A stretch of DNA of 64,000 nt, taken from assembly GCA_019240405.1 (NCBI GenBank), contig JAFAYL010000013.1:310001-374000 (forward strand), read 5' to 3'. The translations under genes and the position numbers were made by a program. The DNA comes from Acidobacteriaceae bacterium. Its GTDB lineage: Bacteria; Acidobacteriota; Terriglobia; Bryobacterales; Bryobacteraceae. Of this stretch, positions 37,301 through 45,700 are shown in pieces; the stretch's first letter is position 1; each line of letters starts with the position of its first letter. The notes below the pieces were generated by a model that had not been told where the DNA came from, ran no database searches, and was given only the letters and a program-made list of their open reading frames with translations.

Positions 37301-37491
37301 CTGGGGCAGGGGCAGGCGCTCGGCGAGCCCTCGGAACCACCGTGTTGAGCGGAATGTTGGCAGCTACGCTGCTGGCCGTATTTATTGTTCCCGTCCTTTA
37401 CGTTGTTGTGAATCGAATTGCTTCACGACGCCGCGCACCGGCGGAGGCGCCCGCGGGCGTAGAACCAGTTGCAGCAGGAGGAGGCGACTGA
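34336..37491 (+). CDS. RND multidrug efflux permease (AcrB/HAE1 family)
   Basis: 1051 residues, the standard size, with twelve TM helices and two large periplasmic loops. It opens MARFFIDRPVFAIVIAI, typical for AcrB. It has the porter motif VTTKKVSSSFLLF and the proton-relay Asp pair in TM4 (VVDDAIVVVEAV). The second-half RND signatures TLIGLAAKNAILIVEFA and LRLRPILMTSFAFILGV (about 960-1000) are intact. Proton-driven export of hydrophobic compounds as a trimer with the adaptor and outer-membrane factor. Middle gene of the three-gene operon. Confidence 0.97.
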   Translation: MARFFIDRPVFAIVIAIVIVILGCVVIPTLPIATYPEVVPPVVQITAVYQGGNATDLEKTVSQPIEQQLTGLDGMLYYFARASNNGTLTIDVTFELGTDPDLATVKVQNKVSVALPLLPPEVQHVGVTTKKVSSSFLLFVALTAPDNRYDTLFLNNYAAINLVDKIGSLPGVGNSVLAGAQNYSMRVWVNPDKMAKLGLTATDINNAIQAQNRQNPAGALGQPPAPKGVDYQYPVNASGRLVTSQEFGDIIIRAQPDGSLLRVRDIGEVQLGAQDYSNFTYWNRREAAFIIVYLAPGANAVETQRQVVKFMQQARQSFPAGLEYKIPYDSTRFVTRSIAEVIQTLFVAVLLVILVVFIFLQNWRATLIPLLTVPVAVIGTFALFPALHFSVNTTSLFGLVLAIGIVVDDAIVVVEAVQLNIDRGMSPRDATIKALEEVSGPVVAIACILAAVFIPVAFLGGISGQIYRQFALTIAASVLLSAFNALSLSPALSAMILKPKSESKGVLARLFGKFNQGFDWTTNRYLFGVRGLIRKTVFALVGLGVVYVCAGTLFKILPGGFLPDEDQGVFVSSVRLPDGASIERNETTSKQVQEVLLTTPGVQDVSVVGGLDLPTATNNSNVSTVFATLKPWDERKAKNMQFESILGSVQQRYYGIKDGFIFAFGLPPILGLGTSNGFEFMLEDRAAGDVEALAQAADQLVAEARSRPELQNVVSTFRDTVPQYKINVDRDKVQTMGVPITDVYDALQTFLGGLYVNDFNRFGRTWRVYLQAEPEFRRQPADINRFYVRTGQGDMVPLSTLARTEATLGPEVIYRYNRYRAVKILGSAAPGYSSGQAAAVMEELAKQLPNGFGYEWTGTVYQQRLSEGKEGYTFGLASVLVFLFLAALYESWSTPFSVIFAVPLGIFGALLGIFLRSYAYDVYTQIGIVTLIGLAAKNAILIVEFAKFRQEEGRSIEDAAVEAAHLRLRPILMTSFAFILGVTPLVIATGAGAGARRALGTTVLSGMLAATLLAVFIVPVLYVVVNRIASRRRAPAEAPAGVEPVAAGGGD

Positions 37492-37492
37492 C

Positions 37493-38905
37493 ATGCGCTC
37501 GGCGATAATTCCTGCAATTCTTTGCCTGACTCTGACAGGCTGCGCGATTGGACCGAATTACAAACGTCCCCTGGTCGACACGCCCGCGCAATACCGCCAG
37601 CCGCAACCGGTCACGGCGGCCCCTGACAAGGCCGCGCTTTCCGATATCGCCTGGGCGAGCCTGTTCCAGGACGAAGTTGTCACCGGGCTCGTCAAAACGG
37701 CGCTAGCGCAGAGTCACGATCTTGAAGCGGCCACGCAGCGCGTCCTCGAAGCTCGCGCTCAACTCGGAGTGACGCGGTCGCAGCTTGCGCCGCAATTGAC
37801 TGCTTCTGGCTCCTTCACAGCCGCTCGCACCTCGAGCATCGGGTCCTTCAATTTCATCCCTGCGGGAACCAATCTCGCCGCAAGCTATACGCAGGCGGGA
37901 CTCAATGTCTCATGGGAGCTAGACGTTTGGGGCCGTATTCGCCGGTTGACAGAATCGGCGCGGGCTCAGTACCTAGCCCAGGAAGAGGCCCGGCACGCAG
38001 TAATTTCGAGTCTCATCGCCGACGTGATTACCACATATCTGACGATGCGCGAGCTCGATCTGGAACTTGAGATTGCCCGGAAGACAAAGGAAATCGCGGA
38101 GAACGGCCTGAAGCTTACAAATCTTCGGAAAGAGCGCGGCGTTTCCACCGGCCTGGATGTTCGTCAAGCGGAGCAATTGCTTTATACGGCTACGGCTCAG
38201 ATCGCCGCAACGGAACGCGCTATTGCGGAAACAGAAAACTCGCTCAATGTTCTGCTGGGCAAAAATCCCGGCGAAGTCCCTCGCGGCAAATCTCTACTCG
38301 AACTGACCGGACCTTCGGCAGTTCCGGCCGGTCTTCCTTCGGATCTGCTCGAACGGCGGCCCGATATACGGCAAGCAGAACAAGGTTTAATAGCGGCAAA
38401 TGCGCAGATCGGCGCAGCGAAGGCATTGTTTTTTCCGCAAATCTCTCTGACGAGCGTGCTTGGCGTGCAGAGCCGCGCGCTCGGTGATTTGTTTACCGGT
38501 CCTGCGCGCAATCAAAGCATTGCGCCTGCCGGAGTCCTGCCTCTCTTCAACGCGGGTCAGCTTCGCAACAATCTCCGATTAACTGAGGCGCAGCAGCGGG
38601 AGGCTGTCGCGGATTATCGTAAAACGATTCAGGTGGCATTCCAGGAGGTCTCGAGCGCGCTTGCCGATTATCAAAAAAGCCGTGAGCAGCGTTCCCAGGA
38701 GGAGCTCCTGGTAAAAGCACTTCAGGATACGGACCGCCTTTCGACGCTTCGTTACAAGGGAGGCCTTGACAGCTATCTTCAAGTCTTGGACGCGGAACGA
38801 AATGAATTCTCAGGAGAGCTGACACTTGCTCAACTTCGGAAAAACGAGCTGCTTTCGATCGTGCAGCTCTATCGCGCGCTCGGCGGCGGTTGGCAGAATC
38901 CATAG
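37493..38905 (+). CDS. Outer-membrane efflux channel (NodT/OprM family) lipoprotein
   Basis: 470 residues from the ATG at 37493, which has AGGAGGAGG upstream and begins MRSAIIPAILCLTLTGCAIGPNYKRP. This is a lipobox followed by the NodT family start. Two repeats of the TolC-like outer-membrane efflux protein domain follow, with long helices (EARAQLGVTRSQLAPQL; ERRPDIRQAEQGLIAANAQIGAAKALFFPQISL). The start is 1 base after the permease stop, so translation is coupled. Completes the tripartite pump. Confidence 0.96.
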   Translation: MRSAIIPAILCLTLTGCAIGPNYKRPLVDTPAQYRQPQPVTAAPDKAALSDIAWASLFQDEVVTGLVKTALAQSHDLEAATQRVLEARAQLGVTRSQLAPQLTASGSFTAARTSSIGSFNFIPAGTNLAASYTQAGLNVSWELDVWGRIRRLTESARAQYLAQEEARHAVISSLIADVITTYLTMRELDLELEIARKTKEIAENGLKLTNLRKERGVSTGLDVRQAEQLLYTATAQIAATERAIAETENSLNVLLGKNPGEVPRGKSLLELTGPSAVPAGLPSDLLERRPDIRQAEQGLIAANAQIGAAKALFFPQISLTSVLGVQSRALGDLFTGPARNQSIAPAGVLPLFNAGQLRNNLRLTEAQQREAVADYRKTIQVAFQEVSSALADYQKSREQRSQEELLVKALQDTDRLSTLRYKGGLDSYLQVLDAERNEFSGELTLAQLRKNELLSIVQLYRALGGGWQNP

Positions 38906-38934
38906 ATCGCATCGCATATAGCGGGCGAGGCTTT

Positions 38935-39384
38935 TCAAAGCGGTTTTCGAGAAGCTTCCTCGTGGCTCGAATCGGGCTCCGGCGTAATCGTCCGGATTTC
39001 ATCGAAACCCTCTTTCAACGACGGCGGCTGGAGATGCTTCGCCGCTCGTAGAATTGCCGGAACGGGAATAGGCTTCTTATCTTTTCGGTGATTGTTTCGG
39101 CCAATTGCAGTTCGAACCGGCGTATCGAAGAAGTAGCCCAGAACATTGAATTGCGCGGCTTTTGCCTCGCGGATAAAAGAGGCTCGGGCGGCTTGTGTTC
39201 CGTTCGTATCGTCAACGACAAATGACCGTCCCGAGCGCAAGCACTCCCGAACCAGCGCAATTTCGCGCTCAGCCGTCGCCTGAATGTCGCGGCTGATGTG
39301 CGCGTGTGTAGCGGCGAAGTGCTGATTGAAGTAAGTCGTCTTGCCCGACCCTTGCACGCCAACGAAGATTACGGCTTCCGCCAT
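38935..39384 (-). CDS. Small P-loop kinase (AAA_33/zeta-like)
   Basis: 149 residues. Walker A is GVQGSGKTTYF (9-19). Then come RDIQATAEREIALVRECLRSGRSFVVDDTN, the nucleoside/polynucleotide kinase-like second motif, and a lid region (RTAIGRNNHRKDKK). This layout is typical of AAA_33 ATP-dependent kinases such as the PNK or zeta-toxin group. No antitoxin-like gene is seen, so a toxin role is not supported. The gene overlaps the end of the upstream unknown gene by 16 bases (coupled translation). Confidence 0.85.
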   Translation of the reverse strand: MAEAVIFVGVQGSGKTTYFNQHFAATHAHISRDIQATAEREIALVRECLRSGRSFVVDDTNGTQAARASFIREAKAAQFNVLGYFFDTPVRTAIGRNNHRKDKKPIPVPAILRAAKHLQPPSLKEGFDEIRTITPEPDSSHEEASRKPL

Positions 39385-39992
39385 CGCTCTAACTTGGGCG
39401 GGCGAGCACCGTGCAGCGCGGCTCCTTGTACCGGGACATACGATAATTCGGTTCCTGATCGCGCGCAGCGCAGCATAAGCCCACCCCGGCTCATGTCGCC
39501 GCGACCCACGAAATCAGCCGGAAATACGAGCCGTTCTCCAAACACTTCAAGAAGCGGTTCCGTATACTTCGCACTCGCAACGCTGCCGAGCAACACGTAA
39601 AGGCACTGCGGCCCGGTGTATTCGTCCAGCAGCTTCGCTGCCTTAGACAACGCTCCTCGATAGGCGTCGTTCCGCTCATCGACGGGGATCCGGGAGATTG
39701 CACGCAACTGCTCGATACAAACTGGTGTCTCAGGAGGAACAAGTCCCACTCCGGGCACGATGACCAGCGCCGTTGGAATGCCTGCCGGCGCCGACCGAAA
39801 AGCCTCGGCGTAGGCCATCTTGCCACGGAAATACAAGCCGCTGATAAAGCTGTAAATTTCGCCGATCGAAGCTCTGCCTTGCCGAACCTTCAAAGCCAAA
39901 TCGAAGCCGGCCTGCTCGCGTACCAGCATCTCGTATCGCGGGCCGCCAGCCTTGGCCGGAGATAGCAGGAAAACTCGATTTGGCGATGCCAC
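39369..39992 (-). CDS. Hypothetical protein, 207 aa, coupled to the P-loop kinase
   Basis: No family recognised. No TM helix or signal peptide. It begins VFLLSPAKAGGPRYEML. Other landmarks are SGLYFRGKMAYAEAF, a strand-helix block (YVLLGSVASAKYTEPLLEVFGERLVFPADFVGRGDMSRGG, given from 130 to about 170) and a C-terminal Arg/Pro-rich end. The glycine and Asp pattern suggests an enzyme, but I cannot assign it. Its overlap with the kinase gene suggests they act on the same substrate or complex. Confidence 0.65.
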   Translation of the reverse strand: MASPNRVFLLSPAKAGGPRYEMLVREQAGFDLALKVRQGRASIGEIYSFISGLYFRGKMAYAEAFRSAPAGIPTALVIVPGVGLVPPETPVCIEQLRAISRIPVDERNDAYRGALSKAAKLLDEYTGPQCLYVLLGSVASAKYTEPLLEVFGERLVFPADFVGRGDMSRGGLMLRCARSGTELSYVPVQGAALHGARPPKLERWRKP

Positions 39993-40010
39993 TATGGGCC
40001 GAATTGCCCT

Positions 40011-40394
40011 CTACATGTTGTAGAAAAACTCTTCGTATACGATTTTGCCGTTCGCGACTTTGTAAATAGCTACTTCTTCCATCTGGAAGCGTTTGCTTTG
40101 CGGCTTGAACGTAACATCGAGTCTAAAAACCACGGCGAAATGGGAACCCGCGACGAGCGGCCCTTCGACCTTAGACGAGTGGACCTCATGATTGGATACC
40201 CACCACTCGCCTTTCGCCAAAACCGCGTCGAGGCCCTTCGATTCGCGCGATTGGCCCGGAGGCGCGCCGGCTTCAATGCTGACGATATCCGGTGAGTAAA
40301 GGGTTTTTGTCGCTTCGTCAAACTTCCCCTCGGAGCAGAGTTTGACAAGCGTGTCGGCAACTTTCTGGGTGGTCATAACTTCCTGAGGCGTCAT
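40011..40394 (-). CDS. SnoaL-like/NTF2-fold protein
   Basis: 127 residues with the cone-shaped SnoaL/NTF2 pattern: a helical start (ADTLVKLCSEGKFDEATKTLYSPDIVSIEA), then strands (EVHSSKVEGPLVAGSHFAVVFRLDV; EEVAIYKVANGKIVYEEFFYNM). Members range from isomerases to small-ligand binding proteins; no catalytic residue is decisive. Start ATG 40394 with AGGAG 7 bases upstream. It is transcribed divergently from the ECF sigma factor gene. Confidence 0.85.
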   Translation of the reverse strand: MTPQEVMTTQKVADTLVKLCSEGKFDEATKTLYSPDIVSIEAGAPPGQSRESKGLDAVLAKGEWWVSNHEVHSSKVEGPLVAGSHFAVVFRLDVTFKPQSKRFQMEEVAIYKVANGKIVYEEFFYNM

Positions 40395-40473
40395 AATGGA
40401 TCTCCTAAACTATTCCTGGGATTTCATTTCAAATTAACAGAGTAGACCGGTGATGCGTCCCTTTTGACGATAC

Positions 40474-41121
40474 ATGACGGGAGATGGATTCAAAACTTTT
40501 GGAACTCTCGGAGACTTCAAGGCAATACGGAGTGAAGAGATTGCACGCCGCTTGAGAAGCAAACCGGAATTGGAGGAGTTGAGCGATGGCGAATTGCTGA
40601 ACCTCTCTGATAAAGGGAGTGAGGATGCGTTCTTGATCCTGTTCCGGCGGCATGAAGGTAGCGTCTTTCGTTTCGCCTTGCATATGTCAGGACGGCGCGA
40701 AACCGCGGAAGAAGTGACGCAAGAGGTGTTTTTGATGCTGCTTCGAAAGCACAAGAGGTACACGGAAGAGCGCGGAGGCTTGCAAGCATACCTCATTGGT
40801 GCGGCGCGCAACATCGTCCGGCGGCATCTTATAAAGGATCGGATTTCTCGCGCACGAATGCTAGACGGGAGAAGCGCTATTAAGCCGAATCTGGATGAGG
40901 AATTGAGTAGGGATCAAGAGCTCGAAGCGCTTCGCGCGGCGATATTGCGGCTGCCGGTAAATTACCGCGAGGTAGTTGTGCTCTGCGAGCTGGAAAATGC
41001 CAGTTATGCGGAAGCTGCCCATCAATTAGGCTGCGCGATTGGAACGGTGCGTTCAAGACTACACCGGGCGCGAGCGATATTGGCGGCGAAACTCAGAAGA
41101 GGAGAAAGGTGTCCGGCATGA
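40474..41121 (+). CDS. ECF-type RNA polymerase sigma factor
   Basis: 215 residues. Region 2 (about 55-120) includes FLILFRRHEGSVFRFALHMSGRRETAEEVTQEVFLMLL. Region 4 (about 150-205) has LPVNYREVVVLCELENASYAEAAHQLGCAIGTVRSRLHRARAIL, an HTH. It directs transcription of stress or envelope genes once released from an anti-sigma partner. The gene overlaps the next one by an ATGA, which makes that protein the likely regulator. The start codon has no clear ribosome site, so a few N-terminal residues are uncertain. Confidence 0.95.
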   Translation: MTGDGFKTFGTLGDFKAIRSEEIARRLRSKPELEELSDGELLNLSDKGSEDAFLILFRRHEGSVFRFALHMSGRRETAEEVTQEVFLMLLRKHKRYTEERGGLQAYLIGAARNIVRRHLIKDRISRARMLDGRSAIKPNLDEELSRDQELEALRAAILRLPVNYREVVVLCELENASYAEAAHQLGCAIGTVRSRLHRARAILAAKLRRGERCPA

Positions 41122-41603
41122 GCGAGCGCAGCGACTTGCAAGATCGATTCCGAAGACTGGCAATGGTAGTTCCTCAGAAAGCTAGCCCGGAGGTTGAGAA
41201 AAAACTGCGTCTCGTGTTTCGTCGACGATTTTCTTCGACACGGAGGCTCTGGAATTACGGAAGAAAGGTCGCCGCAGGGATAGCAATTCCGGCTGGTCTG
41301 TATGTGATCTGGACCCGCGCGAAAACGTCCAGTAATGAATCGACCCGGGACGACACGCGGAGCGATCATACGAACGCCGCGATCGCCACAGTGCGCGAGA
41401 TGCCTGGATTCATTGCGCTGCCGTATTCGCAGAGCGATGTGCCAATGGAAGAACCGGTCATCGTGCGCGTCCAGATTCCGGTTTCGGAGCTGGCCGTGAT
41501 CGGGATGCAACCTGCGCCCATCGCGGCGAGAGACAGGATCAGCGCGGACTTCTTGGTAGGGCAGGACGGAGTCGCGCGGGCCGTGAGGGTGGCCCAGCAA
41601 TAA
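41118..41603 (+). CDS. Putative anti-sigma/regulator membrane protein
   Basis: 161 residues from the ATG at 41118, which overlaps the sigma stop (ATGA) and has AAGGTG about 7 bases upstream. An N-terminal cytoplasmic segment of about 45 residues precedes one TM helix (AAGIAIPAGLYVIWT) and an outer part of about 100 residues (VPMEEPVIVRVQIPVSELAVIGM). There is no zinc-binding anti-sigma motif (HxxxCxxC), so it is not a ZAS protein. Position, coupling and topology suggest it controls the sigma factor; that is inference. Confidence 0.65.
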   Translation: MSERSDLQDRFRRLAMVVPQKASPEVEKKLRLVFRRRFSSTRRLWNYGRKVAAGIAIPAGLYVIWTRAKTSSNESTRDDTRSDHTNAAIATVREMPGFIALPYSQSDVPMEEPVIVRVQIPVSELAVIGMQPAPIAARDRISADFLVGQDGVARAVRVAQQ

Positions 41604-41631
41604 TTCTTAGCTTTAAAGAAAGGAAATGAAT

Positions 41632-42537
41632 ATGAGTAGAGGATTGACAGTTTTGTTTCTGTGCGCGGGGTGCGCACTCGGGCAGACGGCAGTGACATCT
41701 GGACAGAAACAGGTAGTGGTTCAAGTAGGCGACCCCGCAGAATTCGGCCCAGTAGGCATTACGACGGCGATTGCCGGTCCGATGGGAACTGTTCCTGGCG
41801 CCCCCTATTCCGCCGAGGTCAATACGCAACGAGTGCAGGTGCTGGCGGACGGAAATAGGATCGAACAAACGACATCCGGCAGTGTGGCGCGAGACAGCCA
41901 AGGCCGGGTCAGAAGAGACGAAGGGCTTCCGGGATTGACATCTAGTAATGGCGATGCTCCGCACTTTGTCATGATCGACGATCCGGTCGCTCAAGTGCAC
42001 TGGACTCTGGATGCGCAAACTAAGACCGCGATAAAGATGCCGATTCCTAGTGGAAAGAATGGTGCACCTGGTCCTTTCGGCATGCCTCCGATTCCGCCGC
42101 CGATGGCAGAGACCAAAAGCTTTTTCTACGTTCAAGGAGGTCCGGCGGCCAACCCCGGTGTTGCGGATCAGGTTTTTATCAAAAATAGCCTTTCGCCAGT
42201 TTCCCCAAATGATCACGACGTTTCGAAGACGGATCTGGGAGCGCAGACGATTGAGGGCGTTCGAGCGAATGGCACACGAATCACGCGGACGATTCCTGCT
42301 GGGCGAATCGGGAATGTGCAGCCGATTGTGATCACGACCGAGAGTTGGTACTCACCGGATCTGAAGGTTTTAATGATGAGTAAAAGCAGCGACCCAAGAA
42401 TGGGCGAGACGGTTTACAAGCTCACCAACATCCAGCGTTCAGAGCCTGCGGCTACCCTGTTTCATCCTCCTGACGACTATACGATTAAGGACCAGCCAGG
42501 ACCGGTTTTGGTGACGCGGGAAAGCAAGAAGAACTAG
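41632..42537 (+). CDS. Secreted protein of unknown function, third gene of the sigma operon
   Basis: 301 residues from ATG 41632 (AAAGGAA 6 bases upstream; an ATG at 41626 is also possible). Signal peptide MSRGLTVLFLCAGCALGQ; a lipobox-like CAGC is present, so lipoprotein is possible. The mature part contains VTTESWYSPDLKVLMMSKSSDPRMGE and EPAATLFHPPDDY, a pattern seen in many acidobacterial secreted proteins downstream of ECF sigma genes. Function not known. The end of this gene is followed by an inverted repeat. Confidence 0.7.
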   Translation: MSRGLTVLFLCAGCALGQTAVTSGQKQVVVQVGDPAEFGPVGITTAIAGPMGTVPGAPYSAEVNTQRVQVLADGNRIEQTTSGSVARDSQGRVRRDEGLPGLTSSNGDAPHFVMIDDPVAQVHWTLDAQTKTAIKMPIPSGKNGAPGPFGMPPIPPPMAETKSFFYVQGGPAANPGVADQVFIKNSLSPVSPNDHDVSKTDLGAQTIEGVRANGTRITRTIPAGRIGNVQPIVITTESWYSPDLKVLMMSKSSDPRMGETVYKLTNIQRSEPAATLFHPPDDYTIKDQPGPVLVTRESKKN

Positions 42538-42792
42538 GACGTTTCCTGCTTCCACGGCTGACGGACGCGATCCGAAAAGGCACTCGCATTCTAGGTGTTC
42601 GTCAGCCGAACCTTAACCAGTACTCCTTTCTCCCGCTGCATCGCCGATCTACCGTTTACCTGCCTAAAGCCAACTCGTTAAACCTCCGATAACATCACTA
42701 GTCCTCCGAATACGGGGGACGAGTATCTCTCTACGGGAGAAGGGTTTGGACAACCGGCGTATTTCGGACGTGCAACGAAGGGGTGAAGGGAA
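42538..42792. other. Intergenic region with inverted repeat
   Basis: 255 bases without a gene between the secreted-protein gene and the hybrid kinase. It contains the inverted repeat at 42556-42607 and several CT-rich tracts. No clear promoter is seen, though the kinase promoter must be here. Confidence 0.5.
42556..42607. repeat. Inverted repeat (11-bp arms)
   Basis: GGCTGACGGAC at 42556-42566 and GTTCGTCAGCC at 42597-42607 pair along 11 positions, with one G-U pair in RNA and a loop of 30 bases. No T run follows, so it is not a classical terminator, though it sits 20 bases after the stop of the secreted-protein gene and may end or protect that transcript. Confidence 0.65.
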
Positions 42793-45700
42793 GTGATAAT
42801 TCGACGCTTCTCCTCGCTCACAACGTTAATTGGCCATCCTTTCGACGGGTTCCAGTTTGCTCGTCCTAGTCTCTCGAGCGTCGCGGGGATACTCGGACTG
42901 GTTCTGGTGCTTCGTGCTTCAGCGGCACAGAACCCGTTACCCACACTCACGAGCACTCAGCAGATCAGGGAACTCAGTCAAGCTGAAGCCGTGAAAGGCT
43001 ATCCCGTGCGGATCAGAGCGGTTGTGACCTACTACGCGCCTGGGATACCCGACGAACATGGCACCCAACCCAGCCCGGACTTATTTATACACGATGCCAC
43101 GGGAGGCGTTTGGGTGAACGTAGACCCGGGCCTGCCCGGTCCGCAGGTAGGAGACCTCATCGAGATCACTGGAAAAAGCGAACAGCCGGATTTTGCCCCG
43201 CAAATTGGCCACCCGCATTGGATAACGCTCGGACGTGCGCCGCTGCCGAATGCCCGCCGAGTAACGTTCAGCGAAATGATTTCCAGCCGGGACGATGGCC
43301 AGTGGGTCGAAGCCGAAGGAATCGTGCGAAGCGCTCACATCGAACCGAAATCGAAGCTCCTCATGCTACGAATCGCGATGTTGGACGGGTTGATTACCGC
43401 TCAGATCCCGGACTATCGCGATTTCGACTCCCGCCAACTTATCGATTCCAAAGTGGTCCTTCGTGGAAACTGCGGTGCAATATTCAATCTGAAGAATCAG
43501 CTCATTGGAATCGCGCTGTACGTCCCCAACCCAGAAAATATTCGAGTTGTCGACCAACCAACGGCGAATCCGTGGAACGTGGCCGTGCAATCTTTGGATC
43601 AATTACAGCGGTTTACGTTGAGCCGCGCAGCAGGGCACCGCGTCCGCATTCGAGGTACCGTTACCCTTCATTTGTCTGACGACTCGTTCTATATCGCCGA
43701 CTCTACAGGAAGCGCTTACGTTCAGACTACTCAGCGTACACCCCTCAAGCGCGGAATGCAGGTTGAAGTCTTGGGCTTTCCGGGAATTGTTGAGCAGCAT
43801 CCCGCTGTGGAGGACTCAGAGGTCCGGATTCTGGGGAGCGGACCGGCTCCCGAGCCTGTTTCAATTCAGGCGAGTGCAGCACTCCAGGGCCAGTTCGATT
43901 CCACGCTGGTCAGCATCGACGCGCGCCTGACACAACTCGCGATTACGCCCAAAGAGGGCTTGCTAGTTCTCCGGCAGGGATCGACCATGTTCACGGCCGT
44001 ATCGAAGTCCCCGGGTCGTATCGCTAATCTGAAATGGCTGCGCGAAGGTAGCTTGCTTCGAGTAACCGGAGTGTGCGTGCTCGAGAGAGATGCAGATAGC
44101 CAGACAACGTCGTTCAAGCTCTACTTCGATACGCCGCAAGACATTACGCTTTTGCGAAAACCTGCTTGGTTGACGGTGGGGAGAGCGCTCGCGTTGGGCG
44201 GCATTCTCTTGTTCGGAATTCTGGCTGTGCTGAGTTGGGCCGCGACACTGCGCCGCCGCGTCCAGAGCCAAACCGAGTTGATCCGCGCGACGCTCGAATC
44301 GACAGGCGACGGCATTCTCGTGGTGAATTTGCAGGGAAAGATTCTTAATGCAAATCGCAGGTTTGCAGAAATGTGGCGAATCGCTCCCAGCTTTCTGTTG
44401 GCCCGGCGGGTCTCTCATCCCTCCGATTTCATGAGCTCGCAACTAGTAAATCCCGACGGCGACCGCAAAAAGATTCTCGAGCTTTATTCGAACCCGCACG
44501 CAAAAAGAGACGACATCATGGAATTTAAAGATGGCCGGGCATTCGAACGTCATTCTGAGCCGCAGATGGTAAATGGCGCCTGTGTAGGGCGCGTATGGGC
44601 GTATCGAGATATTACAGCTCGCCGGAAGGCCGAAAAAGAAATCGAACAAGCCAAAGAAGCCGCCGAGGCCGCGAGCCTTGCGAAGAGTGAGTTCTTGGCG
44701 ATGATGAGTCACGAAATCCGAACTCCGATGAATGGCGTGATGGGTATGAACGGCTTGCTGTTGGATACGCCCCTGACGCCGGAGCAACGCGAATACGCCG
44801 AAACAGTGCGCGACTCCGGCGCCGCTCTACTGACCATCATTAATGACATCCTTGACTTTTCTAAGATTGAGGCTCGCAAGATGGTGCTCGAGCCGATTCC
44901 TTTCGACTTAGATGCGGCAATCGAGGATGTTATGGATCTGCTCGCGCCGCGTGCCGCGGAGAAAAATATACGGATCCTGTTGAAACAGGAGCGCGACACG
45001 CCCCGATATTTGATTGGCGATTCCGGGCGCATCCGCCAGATCCTCGTCAATCTCTTGGGCAACGCCATTAAATTCACTGCTGAAGGCCACGTCGCGATTG
45101 GCGTAGCCTGTCTGGAGCAAAACGCGGAACAGGCGCTGCTGAGAATTTCTGTTGAGGACACCGGGATCGGTATCGCTCCGGAACAACAGGCACGTTTGTT
45201 TGATAAGTTCACGCAAGCTGATGCGTCGACTACGAGAAAGTTCGGTGGAACCGGCCTGGGCTTGGCGATTTCGAAACAGCTTGTCGAGTTAATGGGGGGC
45301 GCAATTCACGTCGCGAGCGTACCGGGCGAGGGATCTACCTTCTCTTTTACGCTCCAGCTTCCGCTAAGTCCGCCTATTCCGGCAGATGTCCGAACCGAGC
45401 CGAGGAAATTAAAGCGCAGCGCTCCAAATCAACCGTGCGCAATCGTAAATCAACCCCAACTCGTTCCGAGCTCGCCGCTGCGGGTTCGTATTCTGGTGGC
45501 GGAAGACAACGCCACAAACCAAAAGCTGATTGTGCGCCTTCTCGAAAAATTCGGATGCCGCGTAGATGTAGCCTCGAACGGAAAAGAGGCGGTTGAGATG
45601 TGGAACCAACTCCCATACGACTTAGTGCTGATGGATTGTCAGATGCCGGAAATGGACGGATATGAGGCCACCGTGGAAATTCGCCGGCGTGAAGCGAAAA

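Noticed and set aside
38935-39992. Zeta-toxin type toxin-antitoxin pair
   Set aside because: The kinase is similar in fold, but the partner gene is large, lacks antitoxin features and overlaps in an order not typical of such pairs.
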